A stretch of DNA of 6,304 nt, from contig JAADFP010000105.1 of the NCBI GenBank assembly GCA_013152825.1, forward strand, positions 1-6,304. The letters run 5' to 3'. Below, in pieces: positions 1 to 4,540 of the stretch. The notes under the pieces are model-generated. The model worked only from the letters and a program-made list of their open reading frames with translations, was not told where the DNA came from and did not search any database. A program made the position numbers and the translations under genes. Source of the stretch: Caldisericota bacterium (GTDB lineage Bacteria; CAIJMQ01; JAADFP01). Every line of letters begins with the position of its first letter. The first letter of the stretch is position 1.

Positions 1-40
1 CTGTTCACTATGCAAGGGCTATAAGTCTAAAGTCTATGAC
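1..40 (-). repeat. Dispersed TAGACTT/ATAGCCCTT repeat, copy 1 (after ribonuclease gene)
   Basis: Read on the minus strand, this stretch begins CATAGACTTTAGACTTATAG (38 down to 19) and continues AGCCCTTGCATAGTGAACAG. It overlaps the last codons and TAG stop of the ribonuclease gene. Its first part matches CATAGACCTTAGACTTTAGG at 3971-3990 at 15 of the first 16 bases. Its TAGACTTATAGCCCTT (29 down to 14) matches TAGACTATAGCCCTT at 4475-4489 apart from one inserted T. The AGTGAAC near its end recurs at 4018-4024. The matches are visible directly; calling it a repeat family of this genome is inference. No terminator hairpin is apparent here. Confidence 0.55.
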
Positions 41-1560
41 TTCCTCCCCTGCGAAGCAGATGAGCCTGGCCTCAGCTTACTGGCCCTTCTGCTCTCGGAG
101 GCAAGGATACTGTATTCACCCCAGGAGAGGCTCTCTTTTTTCTCCAGGATAATTTTTCTGGGAAAGATTCTGCCTATACTTTTTACCAATTTCCTTTCCG
201 TTATATAATCATACAGGGCGGGGTTCAGCACTACTTTTATAACCATTGCCTTTCTCTCTCGCAGAATTCTTTTCACCTTGCTCTCCACCTCGCTGGCCAG
301 GGTGATTAAAGACTTAACCTTTCCTGAACCCTTACAGAAAGGGCAACTGTCAGAAAGAAGATGCGAGATTGAGGGGGCTACCTTCTGCCGGGTCATCTGC
401 ACCAGCCCGAATTCTGTGATTCTTGATATCTGAGTATGTGCCCTGTCCCTCTTGGCTAATTCGTAAAGTAAGTTTTCCAGTCTTTTCTTGTGGTCCCGCT
501 TTCTCATGTCAATGAAATCTACCACAATAATGCCGGCAAGATTTCTCAATTGTACCTGGCGAAACACTTCTTCCGCTGCCTCCATGTTGGTTTTGAAAGC
601 AGTTTCCTCCAGGCTTTCTGCCCCGGTGTACCTCCCGGTATTCACATCGATACTTACCAGAGCTTCTGTCTCGTGGATAGTAAGGTCTCCCCCGCTTCTC
701 AGGCTCACCTGGGGACTGAGCGCCCTTTCCAGTTCCTCGTCCACGTGGTAGTGAGCAAAAACGCCTTCCTGCTGAGAAAAAAGAGCAATCTTTACCTTTC
801 TGTTATTGCCGAGTATTTGCGCAGAGAATTTTCTTAGCGTCCGGAAAAGAGCCGGTGAATCGGTGAGGAATTTATCTTTTTCCGGGTCAAAGAGATCCCG
901 CAAGAGTCTCTTCCCCAGCTCAAGTTCCTCGTAAAGGGGAGAAGGGGCAGGCAGCCTGCGGGCACGATGGCTGATATTATGCCATACCCGCATAAGGTAC
1001 TCCAGGTCTACAAGCAGTTCCTGCTTGCTTTTCCCCTCGGCCATGGTCCTACCTATCACACCCATATTCTGGGGTTTCATCTCCTTGAGTATCTTTCTTA
1101 ATCGTCTTCTTTCATTGACATTTCCGATACGACGGGAGACTCCCAGCTGGGGTGAGAAGGGCATAAGCACGATATAGCGCCCGGGAAGACTTACGAAGGA
1201 GGTGACCCTGGGCCCCTTACTCCCGATAGGGTCCCTTACCACCTGGACTAAAATGTCCTCCCCTTTTTTCAGCAATTTCTCGATGGAAGGCCTGCCTTTT
1301 CCCTCCTCCCACTCCGGTTCTTCGCTTTCCACCGGAGGCACCATAACCTCTGAGATGAAAAGATAGGCAGTACGGTCCCATCCTATATCTACAAATGCTG
1401 CGTCCATGCCAGGCAGGACATCTTTGACCTTTGCCTTGTAGATATTGCCAACCAGGCTTTTTTTAGTCTTTCTCTCTACGTAGAACTCTACGACTCGCCT
1501 GTCTTCTAAGATAGCGCACTGCGCGAGTTCTGCGGTTTCTGTAAGAAGAAAAAGTCGCAT
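34..1560 (-). CDS. rng: Ribonuclease G/E family endoribonuclease
   Basis: Cytoplasmic endoribonuclease of the RNase E/G family, which cuts single-stranded AU-rich RNA in rRNA maturation and mRNA decay. At 508 residues it is close to E. coli RNase G (489) and lacks the long degradosome-scaffold tail of RNase E. The S1 RNA-binding domain lies at about 38-125 (VGNIYKAKVKDVLPGMDAAFVDIG), interrupted by an acidic segment at about 77-92. The 5'-monophosphate sensor region contains R171-T172 (GVIGRTMAEG). The DNase I-like catalytic domain has the two Mg ligands D305 (SIDVNTG) and D348 (VVDFIDMRKRDH). The Zn-link CPFCKGSG supplies C406 and C409, which joins protomers in the family. The last 30 residues are basic and poorly conserved. 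The start MRLFLLTETAELAQCAILED matches the family N-terminus. The gene begins 3 bases after the upstream zinc-ribbon gene with only a weak AAAGA in front, so translational coupling is likely. The RNase G rather than RNase E name rests on length and is less certain than the family. Confidence 0.95.
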   Translation of the reverse strand: MRLFLLTETAELAQCAILEDRRVVEFYVERKTKKSLVGNIYKAKVKDVLPGMDAAFVDIGWDRTAYLFISEVMVPPVESEEPEWEEGKGRPSIEKLLKKGEDILVQVVRDPIGSKGPRVTSFVSLPGRYIVLMPFSPQLGVSRRIGNVNERRRLRKILKEMKPQNMGVIGRTMAEGKSKQELLVDLEYLMRVWHNISHRARRLPAPSPLYEELELGKRLLRDLFDPEKDKFLTDSPALFRTLRKFSAQILGNNRKVKIALFSQQEGVFAHYHVDEELERALSPQVSLRSGGDLTIHETEALVSIDVNTGRYTGAESLEETAFKTNMEAAEEVFRQVQLRNLAGIIVVDFIDMRKRDHKKRLENLLYELAKRDRAHTQISRITEFGLVQMTRQKVAPSISHLLSDSCPFCKGSGKVKSLITLASEVESKVKRILRERKAMVIKVVLNPALYDYITERKLVKSIGRIFPRKIILEKKESLSWGEYSILASESRRASKLRPGSSASQGRKS

Positions 1561-1563
1561 TCT

Positions 1564-2031
1564 TTAAAGCACATCAAGTTCCAGAAGTAGCGCGCCACAG
1601 TGCCTGCATTCGTTTTCTTCCGGGAGATATCCATCTACAATAAGGCAAACCCGACATTCTACATTCTTGTGCACTTTATCACGGGGTACATCGAAGGGTT
1701 TGCGAGATAACATCGCTCCTACACCTTTCGCCCTTTCTATCCCGGCTTCCGCGAAGGCTTTGTCCGTGGGAATAAACAGGGCAGAATCAGTGGGAATAGG
1801 TTCTAAATATCCCTGCTTTTTGAAACCTCTCAGGGTACGTTCAATCGAGGCAGGCTTCAAAGGGTTGGTCCTTCCCTGGTTTATCTCTTCTATCATGGAA
1901 GGATCCATGCGCTTAACCGTGGTTCCTATAGCCAGTTCTTCCAGTTCAGAGACCCCTTCAGAAACCAGTCGGTTATACCGTTCACAGATATACTCCAGTA
2001 TCTTTTTCATGGCTGAAGCAGATTTATCCAT
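1564..2031 (-). CDS. Zinc-ribbon protein of unknown function
   Basis: I do not recognise this 155-residue protein as a named family. Its C-terminus has a clear four-cysteine zinc-ribbon pattern: C126-x2-C129, twelve residues, then C142-x2-C145 (ECRVC ... ECRHCG). The N-terminal two thirds look helical. The stretch at about 61-92 (ASIERTLRGFKKQGYLEPIP, then a beta-like SALFIPT) resembles the recognition helix and wing of a winged-helix domain, which is a weak inference. A separate helix at about 7-35 precedes it. The start at 2031 is supported by AAGGAGG at 2037-2043, five bases upstream; the internal Met8 has no comparable site. It is the first gene of a leftward pair with the ribonuclease, 3 bases apart, so a role in RNA handling or in regulating that operon is plausible but unproven. 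A DNA-binding regulator is an alternative. Coding status is well supported by the ribosome site, the tight spacing and the cysteine pattern. Confidence 0.85.
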   Translation of the reverse strand: MDKSASAMKKILEYICERYNRLVSEGVSELEELAIGTTVKRMDPSMIEEINQGRTNPLKPASIERTLRGFKKQGYLEPIPTDSALFIPTDKAFAEAGIERAKGVGAMLSRKPFDVPRDKVHKNVECRVCLIVDGYLPEENECRHCGALLLELDVL

Positions 2032-2036
2032 ACATT

Positions 2037-2043
2037 CCTCCTT
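2037..2043 (-). promoter_or_regulatory. Ribosome binding site of zinc-ribbon gene
   Basis: AAGGAGG on the minus strand lies five bases before the ATG at 2031-2029. It is a near-perfect Shine-Dalgarno sequence and decides the start in favour of Met1 over the internal Met8. The following ribonuclease gene has no such site, which fits it depending on translation of this gene. Confidence 0.8.
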
Positions 2044-2184
2044 TTTGCAGAATAATTTTCTTGGTCAATAAGATTAATCAATAAATACGCACCATCCTGG
2101 CAACCGCTTAAACTTCTAAACACAGCAACTACGTCTTTCTCAAAATTTTTCAAACATTGCTCCAATTTTTCCCCCGCAGTCTCC

Positions 2185-2213
2185 TTGCAGAAAAAGAGAC
2201 AATCTGGTAAATT
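2185..2213 (+). promoter_or_regulatory. Candidate sigma70-type promoter of ilvD
   Basis: TTGCAG (2185-2190) and TAAATT (2208-2213) are separated by 17 bases, and TG-N immediately precedes the second box as in an extended -10 element. Transcription would start near 2220, about 40 bases before the ilvD ATG. Matches are four of six to each consensus box, so this is only a candidate. The in-frame TTG at 2185 would lie inside the -35 box, another reason not to use it as a start codon. Confidence 0.35.
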
Positions 2214-2246
2214 CTATCAGTCTAATAGTGGCATGTCAATGTTAAC

Positions 2247-2253
2247 AAGGAGA
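2247..2253 (+). promoter_or_regulatory. Ribosome binding site deciding ilvD start
   Basis: AAGGAGA lies six bases before the ATG at 2260. The reading frame stays open upstream to TTG 2185 and includes ATGs at 2233 and 2239, but none of these has a ribosome site, and they would add residues unlike any IlvD N-terminus. The protein begun at 2260 (MRSDIIKKGLDRAPHRSLL) starts exactly as the family does. Confidence 0.85.
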
Positions 2254-2259
2254 GTCAAT

Positions 2260-3912
2260 ATGCGTTCAGATATCATAAAAAAAGGTTTAGATAGGGCCCC
2301 TCACCGCTCCCTTCTCTTTGCCCTGGGCATTTCTCGCGAAGACATGGAAAAACCCTTTATCGGAGTTGCTAACTCCTGGAATGAGCTCATACCGGGACAT
2401 ACACACCTGAAAAATATCAGCCGGGCAGTCAAGGAAGGCATCAGGGAAAAAGGAGCTGTTCCACTGGAATTTAATACCATAGGTGTTTGTGATGGCCTGG
2501 CCATGGGACATGAGGGGATGAAATATTCTCTTCCCTCACGCGAACTCATTGCAGATTCAATAGAGACTATGGCAATGGCGCATCCCCTGGACGGCATAGT
2601 GCTCATCCCAAACTGCGACAAGATAGTCCCGGGGATGCTCATGGCAGCTTTGAGACTGAATATTCCGGCTATTTTGATAAGTGGAGGCCCCATGCTGGCG
2701 GGAGAGTTCGAAAGCAATCCCGTGGATCTCATCAGTGTATTTGAAGGAGTGGGCAAAGTGCGGGAAGGCGCCTGGAAAGAAGAGACGCTATCAAAACTGG
2801 AAGAACATGCCTGCCCTACCTGCGGTTCATGTGCAGGCATGTTCACAGCCAATTCCATGAATTGTCTCAGTGAGGCACTGGGACTGGCTTTGCCGGGCAA
2901 TGGCACTATTCCAGCCGTTACTTCTCACCGGGTACGCCTGGCCAGAGAGGCAGGAAGGACCATAGTGGAACTGGTCAGGAAAGAGACAAGACCCCGGGAC
3001 ATAGCCACTTTCTCTGCCTTCCGGAACGCCATTGCCGTAGAAATGGCACTGGGAAGCTCTACCAACACGGTGCTTCATTTGCCAGCTATTGCCCACGAAG
3101 CTGATATAGAACTGCCGCTGGAAGTATTTGACCAGATAAGCCAGTCCACTCCCAACCTATGCCGCCTATCCCCGGCCGGTACTCATCACATGGAAGACCT
3201 TAACCGGGCGGGTGGCGTGTATGCAGTGATGAGAGAACTAAGCAAAAAAGGGCTTCTGGACGAGGAAGTGATTACGGTAAAGGGCAGGCTCAAGGATATC
3301 CTTCCCGGTTACGGAGTCAAAGATGCAGAGGTAATCCATCTCATAGAGCAGCCCTATTCCCCTACGGGCGGGATAGCTATCCTGAAAGGTAATCTGGCGC
3401 CGGGAGGAGCAGTGGTGAAACAGTCAGCGGTTAACAAAGATGTGTTCCACTTTGAGGGAAAGGCACGCGTCTTCAACTCGGAAGAGGAAGCCAGCCAGGC
3501 TATCCAGGAGGGAAAAATCAATAAGGGGGATGTCATAGTGATACGTTTCGAGGGGCCCAGGGGAGGGCCGGGCATGAGAGAGATGCTTGCGCCTACTTCA
3601 CTTATTTCCGGCATGGGCCTGGGCCGTGATGTTGCCCTCATCACGGATGGCAGATTCTCGGGAGGCACGCGGGGATTGGCTATCGGGCATATATCTCCCG
3701 AGGCAGCCGAAGGAGGGCCCATTGCCAAATTAAGAGACGGGGACACTATCATAATAGACATTCCCTCCCGTAGAATCGAGACCAATGAAGAAGTGCTTAA
3801 AAGAAAACCCGTGCATGTAGAGAAAAAACTCACGGTGAAAAGGAGTTACCTTAACCGCTACAGGAAGCAGGTAACCTCCGCTGATAAAGGGGGGATTTTT
3901 AAAGAGAGTTAG
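2260..3912 (+). CDS. ilvD: Dihydroxy-acid dehydratase
   Basis: Cytoplasmic Fe-S and Mg enzyme that dehydrates 2,3-dihydroxy-isovalerate and 2,3-dihydroxy-3-methylvalerate to the keto acids preceding valine/leucine and isoleucine. The 550 residues match the short IlvD class; E. coli IlvD is 616. Visible landmarks are IPGHTHL (44-50), FNTIGVCDGLAMGHEGM with C77, the signature CDKIVPGM with C119, D120 and K121 (the lysine carbamylated in family structures), CPTCGSCAGMFTANSMNCL with C185, C188 and C191, and the C-terminal signature ALITDGRFSGGTRG with S467, the proposed catalytic base. The Cys found in the TCN motif of plant-type [2Fe-2S] enzymes is replaced here by G46-H47, as in the E. coli-like class. 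The product should be a dehydratase for branched-chain synthesis rather than Edd or a sugar-acid dehydratase, judging by length and motif style; that choice is inference. No other ilv or leu gene is in the window, so the gene may be transcribed alone. No frameshift or missing segment is seen. Confidence 0.96.
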   Translation: MRSDIIKKGLDRAPHRSLLFALGISREDMEKPFIGVANSWNELIPGHTHLKNISRAVKEGIREKGAVPLEFNTIGVCDGLAMGHEGMKYSLPSRELIADSIETMAMAHPLDGIVLIPNCDKIVPGMLMAALRLNIPAILISGGPMLAGEFESNPVDLISVFEGVGKVREGAWKEETLSKLEEHACPTCGSCAGMFTANSMNCLSEALGLALPGNGTIPAVTSHRVRLAREAGRTIVELVRKETRPRDIATFSAFRNAIAVEMALGSSTNTVLHLPAIAHEADIELPLEVFDQISQSTPNLCRLSPAGTHHMEDLNRAGGVYAVMRELSKKGLLDEEVITVKGRLKDILPGYGVKDAEVIHLIEQPYSPTGGIAILKGNLAPGGAVVKQSAVNKDVFHFEGKARVFNSEEEASQAIQEGKINKGDVIVIRFEGPRGGPGMREMLAPTSLISGMGLGRDVALITDGRFSGGTRGLAIGHISPEAAEGGPIAKLRDGDTIIIDIPSRRIETNEEVLKRKPVHVEKKLTVKRSYLNRYRKQVTSADKGGIFKES

Positions 3913-3970
3913 AGTATAGTCTGGAAGAATAGTTAGTAGCGAGGGGAAAGATGCAGGATACATTTTAGGC

Positions 3971-3990
3971 CATAGACCTTAGACTTTAGG
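3971..3990 (+). repeat. Dispersed TAGACTT repeat, copy 2
   Basis: CATAGACCTTAGACTTTAGG matches the minus-strand sequence just after the ribonuclease gene (38 down to 19) at 15 of its first 16 bases. It is followed by AGTGAACGGTGAGTCG at 4018-4033, whose first seven bases also recur at the window start (9 down to 3). The matching pieces occur in the same order in both places, which favours a shared ancestral element over chance. Confidence 0.5.
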
Positions 3991-4034
3991 TTGATTTAGG
4001 GATGAGTAGATGGAAGCAGTGAACGGTGAGTCGA

Positions 4035-4075
4035 TTTCTTGGTAGCCTGGTAATCCTGGTTTCTTCGTATCCTGG
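4035..4075 (+). repeat. Imperfect 16-base direct repeat
   Basis: TTTCTTGGTAGCCTGG (4035-4050) and TTTCTTCGTATCCTGG (4060-4075) match at 14 of 16 positions with a period of 25. An extra CCTGG (4055-4059) lies between them, so CCTGG recurs three times within 30 bases. This may be a decayed tandem repeat. No function is evident. Confidence 0.45.
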
Positions 4076-4112
4076 GAGGAAGTTTTAGGTTTGTTATTTT
4101 GAGTTTACTTAG

Positions 4113-4155
4113 GTCCGATGACTCCGAAGAGTCTGAGTATCGGACTCCTTCGGAG
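4113..4155. repeat. Palindrome with two exclusive foldings
   Basis: Fold A pairs GTCCGAT (4113-4119) with ATCGGAC (4139-4145) around an inner stem GACTC (4120-4124), loop CGAA, GAGTC (4129-4133), leaving TGAGT (4134-4138) as a bulge. Fold B pairs CTCCGAAGAGTC (4122-4133) with GACTCCTTCGGAG (4143-4155), with one bulged base and a nine-base loop. The two share bases and cannot coexist. The ten-base word GAGTTTACTT occurs just before (4101-4110) and again after (4175-4184). The pairings are read directly from the sequence. Whether this is a small mobile palindrome, a transcription-pausing element or a decayed repeat cannot be told here. Confidence 0.55.
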
Positions 4156-4200
4156 GTTTAGAATTTTGGATTTAGAGTTTACTTCAATGCCAACTCTACC

Positions 4201-4228
4201 TGTCATACCCGCTTACGCGGGAATGACA
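4201..4228. repeat. dRS3-like hairpin repeat, copy 1
   Basis: TGTCAT (4201-4206) pairs with ATGACA (4223-4228), and CCCGC (4208-4212) pairs with GCGGG (4217-4221), around loop TTAC with one A-A mismatch. The 20-base core ATACCC-GCTTACGC-GGGAAT (4205-4224) differs at one base from the Neisseria dRS3 consensus ATTCCC-N8-GGGAAT. Similar palindromic repeats are widespread in intergenic DNA of many bacteria. Confidence 0.75.
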
Positions 4229-4273
4229 AAGCCAAAAAATAGGAGGTTGAACCGCAATACAAAGCATCAGCCC

Positions 4274-4308
4274 TCCCTGTCATGCCTGCGTAAGCAGGTA
4301 TCCAGGGA
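4274..4308. repeat. dRS3-like hairpin repeat, copy 2
   Basis: An outer stem TCCCTG (4274-4279) / CAGGGA (4303-4308) and an inner stem ATGCCTGC (4282-4289) / GCAGGTAT (4294-4301), with one G-T pair and loop GTAA, give about 14 base pairs with a small internal loop. The core ATGCCT-GCGTAAGC-AGGTAT has the same 20-base geometry as the other two copies. The changed bases C4286-T4287 and A4296-G4297 still pair, which is compensatory change keeping the stem. Confidence 0.75.
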
Positions 4309-4342
4309 AATAAAATATTATGTGTATGTGCGGATGATATAG

Positions 4343-4366
4343 ATTCCCGTTTGCGCGGGAATGACA
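4343..4366. repeat. dRS3-like hairpin repeat, copy 3
   Basis: ATTCCC-GTTTGCGC-GGGAAT (4343-4362) matches the dRS3 consensus ATTCCC-N8-GGGAAT exactly. The pairing is ATTCCCG with CGGGAAT around loop TTTGCG. The flank GACA (4363-4366) is the reverse complement of the TGTC that precedes copies 1 and 2, so this copy lies in inverted orientation relative to copy 2. Confidence 0.75.
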
Positions 4367-4417
4367 GAGGAGAGCATAGATGATACAGGAGGCAAAAATA
4401 CAGCGGGGGAGGAGAGA

Positions 4418-4458
4418 CGGTGGACGAATAACGATATACGATTCGCACTGTCCCACCG
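4418..4458. repeat. Imperfect inverted repeat
   Basis: CGGTGG (4418-4423) pairs with CCACCG (4453-4458), and CGAAT (4425-4429) pairs with ATTCG (4441-4445). Seven unpaired bases on the right arm and one on the left form an internal loop, and an eleven-base terminal loop closes the stem. No T-run follows, so it is not a standard terminator. It sits about 80 bases before the glycosyltransferase start. Confidence 0.4.
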
Positions 4459-4474
4459 CAACCGATTAACGAGT

Positions 4475-4495
4475 TAGACTATAGCCCTTAGGCTG
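4475..4495 (+). repeat. Dispersed TAGACT/ATAGCCCTT repeat, copy 3
   Basis: TAGACTATAGCCCTT (4475-4489) matches the minus-strand sequence 29 down to 14, differing by one missing T. The end AGCC-CTTA-GGCT (4483-4494) can form a four-base-pair stem followed by GTTTTG, too short to call a terminator. Confidence 0.5.
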
Positions 4496-4540
4496 TTTTG
4501 TGATAGATAATAAGAATGAGGGAAAAAGAGTAGATACCTA

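Larger units (their letters stand above)
2032..2259. promoter_or_regulatory. Divergent intergenic control region
   Basis: These 228 bases separate the leftward zinc-ribbon/ribonuclease pair from rightward ilvD and must hold the promoters for both. The region is AT-rich and contains no credible gene. A small palindrome GATTAATC sits at 2072-2079. A second, TGTTAACA at 2240-2247, abuts the ilvD ribosome site; either could be a protein site, but nothing identifies a regulator. For the leftward genes, TTGAGA-N17-TTTAGA on the minus strand is the best promoter-like pair I see, and it is weak. I see no T-box, no leader peptide rich in Ile/Val/Leu codons and no terminator hairpin, so classical ilv attenuation is not supported here. 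Confidence 0.6.
3913..4540. other. Gene-free, repeat-rich spacer
   Basis: About 630 bases between ilvD and the glycosyltransferase gene contain no credible coding region, tRNA or rRNA. The longer open frames here translate the hairpins listed separately into strings such as VIPAYAGMT and SFPRKRES, a familiar mark of spurious proteins made from palindromic repeats. The left third is T/G-rich with several TTTAGG words (3964-3969, 3985-3990, 3995-4000). The middle holds the palindrome at 4113-4155 and three hairpins at 4199-4366. The right third holds an imperfect inverted repeat and another TAGACT motif. No clear stem followed by a T-run terminates ilvD, although one of the hairpins could slow transcription. 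Confidence 0.8.

Noticed and set aside
488..837. Plus-strand open frames inside the ribonuclease gene
   Set aside because: They lie antisense to a conserved, complete RNase G/E coding region and show no recognisable domain.
2185..2259. N-terminal extension of IlvD from TTG 2185 or ATG 2233/2239
   Set aside because: The strong Shine-Dalgarno at 2247-2253 and family length support ATG 2260; the TTG falls in the candidate -35 box.
2301..2906. 201-codon minus-strand open frame within ilvD
   Set aside because: It is a shadow of the conserved ilvD frame, with no domain or ribosome site.
3870..3905. Intrinsic terminator at the end of ilvD (GGGG followed by TTTTT)
   Set aside because: The G-run and T-run lie inside the coding sequence, and the upstream CCTCC gives at best a poor stem.
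4118..4342. Open frame of 74 codons on the plus strand in the spacer
   Set aside because: It has no ribosome site and translates the hairpin repeats into VIPAYAGMT, a typical artefact of palindromic intergenic repeats.
4201..4366. CRISPR array
   Set aside because: The three units are palindromes of differing sequence with uneven spacing (77 and 61 bases) and mixed orientation, and no cas gene is nearby.
4203..4448. Open frame of 81 codons on the minus strand in the spacer
   Set aside because: It is made of the same repeats (SFPRKRES, IPAYAGMT), runs through the inverted repeat at 4418-4458, and has no start support.
4483..4500. Intrinsic terminator before the glycosyltransferase gene
   Set aside because: The stem AGCC/GGCT is only four base pairs and the following GTTTTG is too short.
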